From positions 7,195,501 to 7,259,500 of the forward strand of contig JALMGJ010000020.1 of the NCBI GenBank assembly GCA_023362775.1: 64,000 nucleotides of DNA. Reading direction: 5' to 3'. The notes beneath the pieces are model-generated. The model saw nothing but the letters and a program-made list of their open reading frames with translations. It had not been told where the DNA came from and did no database searches. The position numbers were made by a program, and so were the translations under genes. Shown piece by piece: positions 40,401 to 55,300 of the stretch (positions within the stretch are counted from its first letter, which is position 1; each line of letters opens with the position of its first letter). Source of the stretch: Charina bottae. Lineage: Eukaryota; Chordata; Lepidosauria; Squamata; Charinaidae.

Positions 40401-43400
40401 GCTCAACTTAAAGGCATCTTTGTCTTTTCCAAAATCTGCTCTCTTTTCTTATTTTAATTAGCTGCACCATGGATTGCTCTTCACTTAATTTGTCACCAGC
40501 TAAGGCTTTGATATAATTGATAGTTGTTTCATGTAGATAAATTACTTTTAAGGGAATTACTAGTATAATATTAAACACTGTACATCAGCACTTACAGTGT
40601 ATACAATATTTTGTTTGTCACATTCCTTGGATCTACCAGGTAGAAGTAAATTAACTGATTTTAATTTCAATTAATTCCAGAATAAGATATCCATAATCAG
40701 GTCCCAGCTGGGTTTGTTTTAAATAGAGGTTCACACAATCACATTCCACCCCCACAAAGTTTTGGATATGGCTTCCAGAGACTTTCCAAACATTGCAGCC
40801 AAACTGTAATATTTAATGTGGTGGAAGGAGAGAATATTTAAAGATATGGTGAGTAATCATAATAATTGTATTCATCAGTTCATTTTATTTTAATTTAATT
40901 AAGAAATAAATTTTAATTTGTACTTTCTTCTCCATAACGCATTCCAAGGTTTACAAGAGGGAACAGTTTTCCACAAGCATCCAAATCCAGTCCTCAAATC
41001 CTATATTAAAAATGAAGGGGGGAGTAGAACTAAGCCAGCTGTAGGATGGGTGGGAAGACTGGCTATATTATTTCTCTTTGTGTTAGAAAAAACACAAGAG
41101 GATAACAAAATCTTGATTAGCAAGCCTGATTGATAAGACATTACTCTGTTAATAGTTGCAATGATTTTTGTATTAGCTTCCCAAATACGAGCAAAAACAA
41201 AACAGCTTAGCTTCCCACAGTTAAATTGAGCTCTCATTACTTGGGACAGGGCCATAATGGCAAAAATAATATGATTATAAAAACTTGAGATACGAGTCAT
41301 TGCTCATTTTGATTCATCATTTCCTTTAATAAAAATATTAGATACATTGTACACGTGATGGTGATGGTCTTTTGTGAAATGGTTATGACAAAAGAATATC
41401 CAGTAGAAGACAATATATGCAGCTCAGGGTTGAACTGTTAGGTTCTTGGTGGTCTCTGAGCTTGGTTGTTTGCTTGCAGACATTTCGTTTTCCGGCTAGG
41501 TAGCATCATCAGGGCACACTGAAGATGTTACCTAGCTGGGTAATGTAACATCTGCAAGAAAACAACCAAGCTCAGAGACCACCAAAACCCAATATAAAAG
41601 CATATTTTCAAAATTAGATGAAAGCAAATGTAAGGTCCAAGATGCAATCCTATATGCTCTTACATCGGAGTATATCACATTTAATGCAACGGACTTCTGA
41701 GCTCCACTTCAATCACATTGAAATCAATGGGGTATTTACTGGGAGTTTAATTTTAATTTCAATGGAACCTACGTATAATTAATTTAGGCTTCTTATTTAG
41801 GAAGCAGTCACCGTGAATGCCTTTGAGTAAATGTACAAAGGTTAAATTACCATAGTAGATATGACACATTGATCTAGAATACATAAATGGTTGATTCCAA
41901 CCTTTGTTTGCAGAAACAATAATATAATTAAGGGCCAATGAAATGACATACCTTTCCAATTAATTAACTTTAAAGTCGATATAGTACTGTTTTAATTTTA
42001 AAGAAAAAAACATCATTGAATGAAAAAACTATGTATCTTACCCCAGCCTATTAAGATAAAACCCCATAGGTGCTTGTTATCCGAAAAGAAAGCCACAAAT
42101 ATTAAGCTGTGTAGATAGAGGCCTTCAACCAAGATCCAATAGTAGTTTGTTGCCAAGAAGTAAATAAACATCAGCACAGTAATCTTGCACCACACCTATT
42201 AGTCAAAAAGAAAGCAAACATATGTTTTGGGGAAAATGATCCAATCCAATAGTATACTAATTTTTCATTGTCAAAAAACTTGTTAAATAGACATAATGAG
42301 GCATTAAAGCTAAGAGTAGAGATGCTTCATGTTCTTCAAAAAAAATTTTGTTTTCTGAGACACATTTAATATTTGTGAGAATAACAGTAGTCAGAATTTA
42401 ATAGGAAAAAAGTCTCCACACAGTTACTGTGAAGTATTTAAATGCTGCCTGTCTTAGTCCAACATTTCTTTTTGTACCAATGTTGTTTGTCTGAGGTAAG
42501 TCATTGGGGTATATCCCAACGCAGCAATAATGAGCAACTGAGTTGTGTTGGACCAAGTTCCATTAGCCCCAGATGGCAAAAAAATGTGAGAAATACAGTC
42601 TAAAACATTTGGAAGGCAAATGTTGCCTATATCTGTGATTCAGAGACTTGCTTCCTTAAAAACCAAACATCCGTTAAGAAGTTGAAGTTCACAAATGCAC
42701 ACATAAGCAGACAAAGCTCCTTCACCAGTGACGATCTGGGAAGAAAGTTTGGCCAAGGTGAATGTTGGAGTGGCTTTCTATACAGCCCAACGCAAGCACT
42801 GCACTCCTTGATGTTTTATAGCATCATAGCCCAATCAAGCAAAGCAGACCCCATAATCTGGCTTCTGAACTGTGTGAATTCAGATGACCACCCTGTATCA
42901 GATACACTCATTTCAAGACCTGGGAACTGGGTATTCTTCTACTCAGTTGCCAAAAGGGGTTGCCAACAAAAATATTGGTACCAATCGAAGAGAGTATTTG
43001 TAGCTCAGGGTTGAACTGTGGAGTCATTGGTGCTCTCTGAGCCTTGTTGTTTTCTTGCAGACGTTTCATTGCCAGGCTAGGCAACATCTTCAGTGCAAAA
43101 CGTCTGCAAGAAAACAAGGCTCAGAGAGCACCAAGGACTCCACAACTATTGGTATAGGATTTTGAACATGGTGGACAGACCTTGCCTACAAGCAACAGAA
43201 AGGGCTTCTGCTACTGTTCCAGTCAAAGGTGGGGCCAAGACTCTTACCATTCCCTCAGATGCCCCAGCATGTAAGCCAGAGTAAAAAAAATTCAACAGCA
43301 GTCCAGGCCACATGGCACTTCTAATTTATGTAATATATAATCAAGAAAAAGTTATCCTCTACTTTCACCCAATCCTGGTTCTGTATAGCTGGTCGGGGTT

Positions 43401-46328
43401 CCCAAAAGGTGCTCAAGGTGCCAACGGAATCATCCTCCCATCCCTATATTTTCAACTGGGAAGCAATCTGAAAATAATATAATTAATCTCAGATTTTTTC
43501 ATTAAATTTTACTGTTGCTAAATTGATTTAAACAAGGGCACATGACCGCGGAAGCGTCTTCGGACAGCACTGGCTCTTTGGCTAACAAATGGAGATGAGC
43601 ACTGGCCCCTAGAGTCGGACACGACTGCACAAATGTGCGGGGGGAACCTTTACCTTTTTAACATGGCAGTTGAGGTTTGTCATGCATTTACCATAGACCC
43701 ATTTCAGCAGATACATGGAAATGAATGGCTACTGATTTGGGGTCTGCTGAAATGCATCACTTAGAGGACCAGCACTGAGTTTTGGGCCTGAAATGTCCAT
43801 GGATCAGGCGTTGACTCTGAAATAAATAGCTTCCGAGGCTGGGGGTGTTCTGGGGTGAGGAACGTGAAAAACAGGAGGGGAGCAGTACTTACATACTGAG
43901 ATCTGTCCATGACTGGAGTCTGTACAATACTTTGTAGGTCACTTGTGAGTAGTGAGTCAAACTCTTTGTTTCCAAAATGAGGATGAACAACTTTATCTTT
44001 AATAAAAATGCTGGTAGCTCTGAGCATGAAAGAGACAAACAAATGCAGATGTATACAATTCCGGGTGCAGTGGAGCCTCCTAGTTGGGGAAAAACACTAT
44101 TTAAGGGAACGAAGAAGGACCATATTGTCTAGTGTCTATTTCCAATGAGGCAATGAAGCTAGAACTCTCCCTTATTTTTGGTCCCTGGCATCTACTGCTT
44201 AAAGGTACACTGCTTCTGAACATGGTAGTTCCACTTTGATATCTTAGTAAATAGCTAAGAGACACTACCTAGCCTTCCTCTTGAATTTGTAGTTTTTTTT
44301 AAAAAAAAGAACCAGATCAATAGGCATCACAAAATCTTGTGGTTATAAAAGGGCTGTATTGATCTTAACAAAAAGAGAAAATGACAAGTTTGAACAAGGG
44401 ACAACTATTAAGGATATGTGCATAATATAGCTCAATGAACCTGCTTTTAAAAACAAACTATCTTCATCCAAGATCATTTGGGTCAAATAACCGTTTCTAC
44501 ATTCCAATTAAAAATACCTGTTACCACAAAAACATTTTTCTCCACAAATTATTCCATGGATTATGTCTTTCACATCACTTCCAAAAATGACTGCTGTAAA
44601 CTGATGTGCTTTGACATGTAAATTTAAGGGGCAAGGGTTGAGATTGGATTCTGTCATTATGCCTTTTCAGAGAGCATAGCATCTCAAAAGACAGTTTGCT
44701 GAATAAGCCATAATGCTCCAGTTTCTTCCTATTTTGTTTTGGCTCAGCTCAGTCTGTGGCTTGAATCATGTCAACTGGATTTCTATTTTCTTAGTGGAAA
44801 CGTTTCACTCCTTATCCAAGGAGCTTCTTCAGTCTGAGTAAAGTTAGTAAGGGAATCCTTAAATATGTTTCTAGGCTGGCTGTGTGACCTTGCACCTGGG
44901 GCTAGGTCATGGTTATTTTTGAGATGTTTGTTTCTAAGTCCCTTTATCATCTAAAGGAGGATCGTTAAGATTACCCTGCTGCTGTTGAGCTTGTGAAATG
45001 GTCTTAATCTTCCTAGGCACAGAAGACAAAGCAGGAAGGAAGATAGGGGAAAGGTTATGCCTGAGGCCCCCACCTCTATTCAAGGAAGGATTTTCCAAGT
45101 TGGCATGAATGGATTCCTTGACCCCTCTCTCAAACCACCTATCTTCTCTGTCTAAAATGTGAACATTAATGTCCTCAAATGAGTGTCCTTTTTCCTTTAG
45201 ATGAAGATAAACTGCTGACTCTGGTCCTGTGGTGTTACTTCTCCTGTGTTGGGCCATCCTCCTGTACAAAGGTTGTTTGGTTTCTCCAATGTAGAGTTCA
45301 GAGCACTCCTCACTGCACTGGATTGCATACACTACATTGCTTTCCTTGTGTTTTGGAGTTTGATCTTTGGGGTGTACAAGCCTCTGTCTCAGTGTGTTGG
45401 TGGGTTTGAAATATACAGGTATGTGGTGTTTGCCAAATATCCGTTTGATCAGCTCAGTGTTTGTGGTTTGTATAAATCATAACATACAGTTTAGAATTAT
45501 ACGTGATCTCATCTACCGTGGTTTATTCAACAACCTATCATTAAGACAAATCAAGGTTTAGTGTATTAGGTAAATCCAGATTGTTTGTAACTGCAGAGGT
45601 TTGGTGCTAATTGGCATTTGAGACACTGAGATTTCAGGCACCGAAAAAGCTGAGAACAGGGTTAATCCTTTTCAGACTTTTTTTGCTCAAAATCCTAGGA
45701 TTTCATCCTCATAAATATAGATGTGCCCATTTCTTCCTTCTGATTTTTTACTGTTCAAAATTGTAACTTACCAAAGCTATTTGTGTGGGTGTCTTTGTGT
45801 GTCTGTGTATAAAATGAGTTTTCATCAAAGATACTTTATTGGATACAGGTTTTAATTCCAGGCCACAAAGCCCAATTTTATTATCCCGTGTCATTTATCA
45901 ATGTCAGCAGAAGTCTATGAATTGCAGGTGAATGGGAGGGATGACTTAGGGCCCATTGAAAGCAGTGGCTATTGATCGGTGGCCTGCAAGCCAAAATCAG
46001 CTCATAAAGCCTCCTATGCATCCCACTGGGGTCACCTCATCTCCACCCTCTTCATGGTCCTCCTTATCCATCTCCCCTTTGGGCTCTTGACCATTATAAG
46101 TTTGAGATGATGCCCACCTCACCGTTTCTCCTTTTCATTAAGAGATCGTATTTCTTCCTGCTCTACTAGATTGTAGAGCTGGCTTCTCTTAGTGCTCTGG
46201 GCTAGATAAAACACTACAGGCAATTCTCACTTTAAGGACCACAATTGAGACCGGAAAATGTTTTGGCTCGGTGTGATGGGTAAACCCAGCCAGGCAGTGG
46301 TTGAGGATTTGGATGAGATGTGTGTCTA

Positions 46329-46381
<53 letters not shown>

Positions 46382-49300
46382 TGTGTGTGAATGCAGTATC
46401 TACATAGCTTTTGGTCTAGCTCCACTTGGTGCTGTCATGCAATCTCTCAGTAAATCACTCACCTGAAGTAGCCAATGATGAAAATAGCCATGGCCAGAGA
46501 GGAGAAGGAAATGGAGTATCCCACTGTGTACATGATAGAGAGACGTTCAAAGAATTCCCTCTGAAGAAACGACAGTAGAAGAACTTCTAAGTACCAGTTT
46601 TACCTGGGTACACAATTGTTAGCTGTGACATCCTCTTTAATTTATTTCATCTTAAAAACCACTAATTTCTAAACTGTGCTTATTAGAGAACTGAGCCTGG
46701 AGTGCAATGCTACAGGCTATAGTTATGATGTTCAGAGCTAGTCTACCAATTTCTTGTATGGGGAGGGAGCATTGAACCAGCAGTGTAAAAGGAATTTCCT
46801 TGATCGACCCTTGGAGAGAGCACACAATTTCTATGCATGGATTCTCATCATTCTTTAATATTGCCAAGTGATCAGAAGCTAATTCCAATACTCATTTTTG
46901 AGATGCCACGTCCTGGAGAACTGCATAAAGCAAAGTTTCTCAGGAAATAGTATGTTAGACAACTAATATCTATTTTGTTTTTCCCAGCGTGTGCAAGATC
47001 TCTTCTGCAGCAAGACCAAGGGATGTGGGGAAGAGGATATAACCAGTTGAGCTTTTTGTCCTGTATTTATGGGGTGCATCATGTGTCATAGAGATATTTA
47101 GATGCTCAATATTTCTGCCACACAGCTCATTTTACTTCTCTCCTCCTTGTCTGGAGTAAGAGCCCATACCTTTCCTGGGCTGATTTCTGTTTGTAGGAAA
47201 CGGAGGCACTCAGAATAATTAGACCATGTCCGGTTTAAACTCTGCACATAAACCCATGTTCCATTTGGATTACAGTGTCGGAAGGCCATACCTATAAGAA
47301 AGAAATAACATTTCCATTAGTTTGATGACCTTCCTCTCTCCCGGATATCATGTAAGGTCAATGATCCAATAGGAACAGAAGTATACCTTGGTGATTAAAA
47401 TCATAGATATAAGGAGGGCAGGGCACCGCTAAGGTTTTTCCTGCTGACCCCCTGGGCCAGCAGATTAGACCATCCCATTCTGGAAAGCACTCATCTCCTG
47501 CTGAAAAATGAAAGAAAGTAGCTGTGAAGAGAAGCTACAGAACAGCCTGAAGAATTGCATTTTGAAAACATGTGAAAAATAATTAGCCAGAGAATGTACT
47601 GATGAATGAGAGAGAATACTTTCCACTTCAGAAACTGAAGCTATGAACAAAGGGGAACAAAAATACAGACACTTTAGCTCATTTTGGTAAATAATTGTGA
47701 TACTTCACTGTATATACATTGATCACAGAATAGCCATATTACTGTTATAATAGCAAGCTATTACATCTGAACATTACAAGGAAAGTAACATGCCAACTTG
47801 CTTACTTCTCACATTTATTTATTTCTTATTTCTACACTTTGCCAATAAACTTTTCATCAGTGCAACCGTCCGGTGAAATAGGATGGCTAAATGTTGCCCT
47901 TTCCCTAAACCCAGCTCTATTGTTTATGAATGAGCTGGTTTTTGAGGTCCTAGAGCCACAATCCTGTACTACCTTACCTAGGAGTAATTGCACTGAACTC
48001 AATGCAAAGACAGCCAAGTAAATATCCCTGCTTGAACCCTGTGCAATACCAGATCCTCTGCTCCATGGAGACATTCAGTTAAGATCAGATTTAGAGCGGG
48101 GGGGGGGAAACCACGTCTTATATGGTTGTTGTGGGTTTTCCGGGCTACGTGGCCATGTTCTGGCAGATTTGGTTCCTAACGTTTTGCCAGTCGCTGTGGC
48201 TGGCATCTTCAGAGGACAGGAGCACAGCTAGAAGATTCTCTCTGTGCCCAAGTGGAGGGTGTGTGTTCCTGCTGGTGTTTATAGCTGCTGATAGGTCATT
48301 TGCAAGAGAAACCCTCCCCCAATCTCTTGCAAATGACCTCTCAGCAGCTATAAACACCAGCAGGAACACACACCCTCCACTTGGGCACAGAGAGAATCTT
48401 CTAGCTGTGCTCCTGTCCTCTGAAGATGCCAGCCACAGCGACTGGCAAAACGTTAGGAACCAAATCTGCCAGAACACGGCCACACAGCCCGGAAAACCCA
48501 CAACAACCATCGGATTCCAGTCGTGAAAGCCTTCGACTATACACGTCTTATATCTTTGGACATGTAAATTTGGTGCCAGAGCAAAGAGCTGCTCAGGGAG
48601 GACCATCTCTGAGAACAGACTGGAATGCCTGCAGGTTGTTCAGACTGAAGTCCCAAAACTGGGACCCTTTCTTTGGAAGGAAATAAATGAACATACATTT
48701 TCAGGGAAATTCCAACTTCCTTGTAGTTTCCACTCATTTTCAACAAATCAGAGAGTTGTAAAAAAAGGGAATTCAGCAAGCAAGGGCTTGGATCCTTAGA
48801 AGACATGCCTTTGTTTTTTAAGAGGCAACTACTTGTTCTTCCACCACTCGTGCACCTGCAAAAATGCAGCTTTCCTGCAAACACAGCTTGTGGTATTAAC
48901 CAAAGGAAGGAAAAGCTCTTCGTGTGAAACGTGAGCAGTTGTTGTTCTTTAGCATGCTTCCCACTTAGTTGCAGGGCCCATGCACTGTAGAAGACAAGGG
49001 GAAGGGCGGGGGGAATTCAGCCGGCTTGCCGAAATTGCTGATTTGGGCGGAGAGCGAGTGACTGGACCAAGGTCACCTAGCTGCCTTTGGTGCCTCAGAG
49101 GTGACTAGAACCCGGGTCTCCCAGCACCTTGACCACTAGGCCACACTGGCTCTCCATATGGATCTTGAGCAGGGCGGAGGGGAACCTGCCCGCAGAGTAT
49201 CACATGCAGTGGACAGTTAACTTGGAATTCAACGGTCTCAGAAAAAACTGTGCGCCCTGTATTCTGCCCTCAGTAACAAAGAAATCACCAGCTTCCACAT

Positions 49301-52300
49301 TACATTGTTTTCAGTGGCAAGTACAAAGGAAGCAGAATGACTGAGGAAAAACACAGATACTTGGCACTTGAAATCTTCTTAAAATTAGCTAAAATATTAG
49401 ATGACACACCAAGATTCCTGGGTGCTTGTCACCATTCCATGATCTTCTGCACATTTCTAGTTCCAGGCATGCCACCCGAGTGCCTTACAACAGGGAGGAT
49501 CTGACCCATCCAGTGCCATCCTATTCAATGTAATTTACTTAGTGCAGCCAACACACCAGCTGCATCCAGATCTCCCAGACAATGTCTGAAGGGGAGGAGG
49601 GAGCCTCAACATGACTGATACACATAGCTGAAGATAAAACACAGCCGGGAGAATCATCCACAAAACGTATTTTGTCTCCCCAGTTTCATCACTTCAGGGA
49701 AGAAAAGGGGGGAGAGGGGAACTCTGTCTGGAAATTAAATGTGTGAGAGGAAAAATACACTGATTGAGAAGCTCTTCTACTAAATGAAATATTGGCTTTC
49801 TCGTGTTTCTAAATTGCATTATTTATTGCTATTACAGTGATTTCTTTTTTAATTCATGACGAGAACTTTCACCACCTGGCATCTACATAAATTAATTTCT
49901 CTTCCTTGTTTATCTTTCCTTGTGCTTTATTAAATCGCCAGTTATAGAGAATATGGCTTCTTCCATTTCTTTTTTTCATTGTGTTTCCACTGAGACTTTG
50001 GTTCTCCTACCCCAGTAGCTCTGGTGGAAGTGGGAGGTAACCATTTTGCGCGCACTCTCTCTCCCTCTCATTTTGGTCATGCTTTTTTGCTTCTAAGTAG
50101 CATGCCATTCAATTCCTTCTAACTCGCAATGTTCTCTTTGCAGTTATCATCGTGCTCTGGCCCGTTCTCTGACTTTTCTCAGATTCACTTACGATCAGGT
50201 TTTCTGATTTTCAATTGACTCCTTAAAGCAGCTTTATTTATTTTTTCCCAGTCTTGTATAGAATAGCCTGAAAAATTCATGAATACTGTAGCGGAGAGCT
50301 GTTGTGTTTCCACTAGGCCCAAGTCACTTCTGAATCATTTTTGAACTGTGCAGGGTCCAATGGTTCATCCCTGGTTAAAGCCTAACAGCAATGCTGCAGG
50401 CAGGCCAGGGAGAATATGATGGCTGGGACAGAGAGATTTGCTGCTACCAGCAGGCTTTAAACAATCCTTGCACTTGAATTTTAGACAAGAGGGTAATGAA
50501 AACCTCCAGGTTCTCAACAAGAGGCCTATACACATCAAACAAGAAGGGTACGTTTCATTGCATTCTATCCATTTCTACATTTTAAAATAATTTTTTTTAC
50601 ATTGAAATCATTTTTAAAATCCTAGAAAGAATAAGAAGAAAATTAGATTACTAAGATACCCTCACCTCTTTCTTCTTGTATCTGAGATGTGATGTTTTGT
50701 TCACACTGAACTTTGGCCTCCAGAAGAAGATAAATCTGGTCCTCCATTGTAATGGTGTAATCTAATTCCTCCTAATAAAGAAAAGCCACATGGAAATCAA
50801 GCGAGCGATGAATACATTTCTTTGTGTAGAGAATAAGAAAAAAAAGCTTTTAACGGTTGTACGCCCATTCTGAAAATTCACCTTAAGTATTTATTTACAG
50901 CATTTAGAAGAATTGGGTGACAAGGGTGAGCCTCTAACCTTGCATGCCACAAGGTAGGAGCCTCCCTGGCCTTCACTACATTTAGACCACTGCTCTAGAT
51001 CTGCATGAAGTCTGCTGGCCTGGTGATTTACCTTTAGACATCAGAATAAAGCAGTCTCTTTGGACGCAACCATTCTCTATCGGTTGCTGTGAGGTTAAAA
51101 TGCATTTTTCAGACGCATAATGGAATTTGTTGCATGTATTCATAGCTTTAATCTCTACTTGAACTCGGCTCAGCTCTCACATCAATTTTAAAGTTGAAAA
51201 AAGAAATCGTCCCACGCTTCTACGGACGCCCCAAAATACACAAGCCCGACATACCACTCCGTCCAATTGTATCATTACCAGGGAAACCCACATACAACAT
51301 AGCTAAAGAACTTACAAGAAAACTTGGGCATCTCACAGAGGAGAGTGAATACTCTATCAACTCCCCACTACAGTGCCTAGATGAAGATGAAATTGTGGTG
51401 TCATTTGATGTCACTGCACTCTTTACATCCATAGACCAAGCACTAGCGATTGAATCCATGGCAGCAGTTCTACGTAACTCACCTGACCTAACTAGATACA
51501 CCAAGATCAAAATACCCAGAATCATGGACCTCATCAACCTCTGCCTCACCACCTACTTTCAGTTTGATGGACAAATATACCAACAAATCAAAGGAACACC
51601 TATGGGATCATCACTCTCAGGACTCATAGCAGAGATTGTAATGCAATGTCTAGAAAGGTTAGCACTCCCACGCTTCAAACCCGAAGTATGGATCCGGTAT
51701 GTAGATGACACCTTTGTCATAATAAAAAAGGAACAATTGGAGGAAACACATGAAACCATCAACGTCATCTTCAAAGGAATAAAGTTCACAAGGGAAGAAG
51801 AAAACAATACACGACCCTTTTTGGACATCCTCATCAGTAGAGGAAATGATGGCATTCTAGAAGCACAAGTCTACCGGAATTCTACCCACACCAACAAAGT
51901 GCTCCACTACCTAAGCAATAACCCAACCTCCCACAAGAGGAGCTGTGTAAGAATACTATTCAGACGAGCACAAACGCACTGCAGCAACCCAGAACACCAG
52001 AAAAAGGAAACAGACCACTTATATAGCATCTTCCAGCAAAATGGATACCCACACAACTTTATCAAAAAGTGCCTGACCACTCAACCCACCACAGCAAAAC
52101 CAACAGAAGCTATGAAAAGGATTACACTGCCATACATCAGAAACATCTCAGAAACTACTAATAGACTGTCTGTAGCTTGAATCATGTCAACTGGATTTCT
52201 ATTTTCTTAGTAGAAACGTTTCGCTCCTTATCCAAGGAGCTTCTTCAGTCTGAGCAAAGTTGGTAAGGGAATCCTAAATATGTTCCTAGGTAGCTGTGTG

Positions 52301-55300
52301 ACCTTACACCTGGGGCTAGGTCATGGTTATATTGAGATGTAATTTTTAAGTCCTTTTATCATCTAAAGGAGGGTCGTTAAAATCACCATGCTGCTGTTGA
52401 GCTTCTGAAATGGTCTTAATCTTCCTAGGCACAGAAGACAAAACGGGGAGGAAGATGGGGGAGAGTTTGTGCCTGAGGCCCCCACCTCTATTCAAGGAAG
52501 GATTTTCCAAGTTGGCATAAATGGATTCCTTGACCCCTCTCTCAAACCACCTATCTTCTCTGTCTAAAATGTGAACATTAATGTCCTCAAATGAGTGTCC
52601 TTTTTCTTTTAGATGAAGATAAACTGCTGACTCTGGTCCTGTGGTGTTATTTCTCCTGTGTTGGGCCATCCTCCTGTACATAGGTTGTTTGGTTTCTCCA
52701 ATGTAGAGTTCAGAGCACTCCTCACTGCACTGGATTGCATAAACTACATTGCTTTTCTTGTGTTTTGGAGTTTGATCTTTGGGGTGTACAAGCCTCTGTC
52801 TCAGTGTGTTGGTGGGTTTGAAATATACAGGTATGTGGTGTTTGCCAAATATCCGTTTTATCTTTTCAGACACGCCAGCCATGTAGGGAATGACCAGGTT
52901 CTTTCGTTTACTCTGAGTCTCAGCCCTATCTGTCACTGTTTTAGGTCTGGTAGATTTAGATTTGGTGAAGGCCCAATTTGGATATCCACAGGCCTTCAGG
53001 GCTGTTCTCAGGTGCTGATTTTCATTCTTTTTGGAATCCATGGAGGTGGGGATGGTTTCTGCTCTGTGTGACGAAAGAACCTGGTCATTCCCTACATGGC
53101 TGGCGTGTCTGAAAAGATAAAACGGATATTTGGCAAACACCACATACCTGTATATTTCAAACCCACCAACACACTGAGACAGAGGCTTGTACACCCCAAA
53201 GATCAAACTCCAAAACACAAGAAAAGCAATGTAGTTTATGCAATCCAGTGCAGTGAGGAGTGCTCTGAACTCTACATTGGAGAAACCAAACAACCTATGT
53301 ACAGGAGGATGGCCCAACACAGGAGAAATAACACCACAGGACCAGAGTCAGCAGTTTATCTTCATCTAAAAGAAAAAGGACACTCATTTGAGGACATTAA
53401 TGTTCACATTTTAGACAGAGAAGATAGGTGGTTTGAGAGAGGGGTCAAGGAATCCATTTATGCCAACTTGGAAAATCCTTCCTTGAATAGAGGTGGGGGC
53501 CTCAGGCACAAACTCTCCCCCATCTTCCTCCCCGTTTTGTCTTCTGTGCCTAGGAAGATTAAGACCATTTCAGAAGCTCAACAGCAGCATGGTGATTTTA
53601 ACGACCCTCCTTTAGATGATAAAAGGACTTAAAAATTACATCTCAATATAACCATGACCTAGCCCCAGGTGTAAGGTCACACAGCTACCTAGGAACATAT
53701 TTAGGATTCCCTTACCAACTTTGCTCAGACTGAAGAAGCTCCTTGGATAAGGAGCGAAACGTTTCTACTAAGAAAATAGAAATCCAGTTGACATGATTCA
53801 AGCTACAGACAATTCCACCTGGATGACTGAGAACCTTCATAGACATACTAATAGACTGCTACAACCACATGGCATCACCGTAGCACATAAACCAACCAAA
53901 ACCCTTCAGAACATCTGAAGTAACCCAAAAGACCCAGTAGCCCAAGAAGAAAAAACAGGAGTTATCTACAACATACAGTGTAAGAACTCTAACAGCCACT
54001 ATGTAGGACAGACCGGCAGGAGACTAGCAGAACGCATCCACGAACACCAACTAGCAGTCAGAAGACACGATGAAAACTCCTTAATCTCACAACACATGGA
54101 CAGACTCAACCATACTTTCAACTGGGAAACTGTGAGCATCTTAAACCAAGCCAAATCCAAAAACGCTAGAGAATTCCTGGAAATTTGGCACTTGGATTAG
54201 CACCAGAGGAAGAATCAAACAGCACAATATACCCTAATCAAGGAACTATTAACTCAGTCAATCAACCAAGCAGCAAACAACAGCCCAATCAAGGAACTCC
54301 TAAGGAGAGAACAACACCTCCACCAACACAAGCAGGACAAGCCATGGTACATAAACAGAGAGCAAATCCCACTCCCTTTTCACACTGAAGATGTTGCCTA
54401 GTCTGGCAATGAAACGTCTGCAAGAAAACAAGGCTCAGAGAGCACCAAGGACTCCACAGTTCAACCCTGAGCTACAAATATTCTCTTCGATTGAAAAAAT
54501 AAAAAATAAATTGTAAAGTCATACATGCAGTGACTTATCTTGGAATGTAATGATTTAATTATTTGACTGTTATGCTCAGTGTGCATCTCTCCAGGTGACT
54601 TCCTCTCTGTTTTTTGTGCACACTACTCTTTAATAGTCTTGCATTTATGCAGAATTATCAAGGGTGAGTTCATATGAGTCCACAACAGCTTCATACATTT
54701 AAATCAAGCAGCAGAAATAAAAACTCACCTGTGTGTCACTTCTCTTGTTTTAAATAACCCAACTGAGCCATTATTCTGTGCTGGGGCCTCAGTGCAAGCT
54801 GTGTTATTACAATACTAATCCAAGAAAAAGATTGAATGGAACCAGATTTCCTGCAGCAATGTTTAGCAGTGAGACCTCCTCCAAATGTCCTATCTGGCCT
54901 GCCATTTACCCATCTCTAAGTCCTTGTTGAAAAGTTCAATTAACACTGCAAATCTCCCCAAGCCAAGAAAACTCCCTCTGGCCTTATGCTGGCAAAATCA
55001 AGTGGCAATGAAAACTGCCACTACTTACCTTCGATATCTGCAGTTTTCAAGGGGAATGATCCAGCATCCTACAGTTTTAGCCCCTGTGTTTAGTACCTAC
55101 ATTCAGCTCAGCTTTTTCGTTGTATATACAGAGTAAAACCACTGCAAGAGAGGGGTATCTGCTAATCAAACACCAGGACCATTTCACAATAGGTAGAAGT
55201 TTGAATGTAGCAGGCACATCATCTGAGGCCAATGGATTACTCGAGGATTACTCAAGAAATTTCCAAGGCAGTAGTAGCTTCTCTATTACCAAAGGGGGGA

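Larger units (their letters stand above)
52169..53845. mobile_element. 1.68-kb inverted-repeat Penelope derivative (family C, Neptune-like)
   Basis: Two near-identical arms, 52169-52906 and 53072-53845, around a 165-base loop. A 13-base duplication tactaatagactg flanks it (52156-52168 and 53846-53858). The right end has an extra tail acaattccacctggatgact that the left end lacks. Both strands encode the GIY-YIG protein. The right arm carries CTGAAGA-A-GCTCCTT-GGAT-AAGGAGC-GAAAC at 53730-53760. Confidence 0.88.
51194..54493 (+). mobile_element. 5'-truncated Penelope-like retroelement, split by a nested element
   Basis: RT at 51194-52168, then an inserted 1.68-kb palindrome, then the GIY-YIG region at about 53865-54200 and a terminal repeat ending tacaaatattctcttcga. 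The repeat ttgaaaaaa at 51196-51204 and 54487-54496 may be its target duplication. Confidence 0.85.

Noticed and set aside
48122..48606. Two similar open frames on opposite strands (134 and 153 codons)
   Set aside because: They translate the two arms of a palindromic repeat; the protein is not related to any gene.
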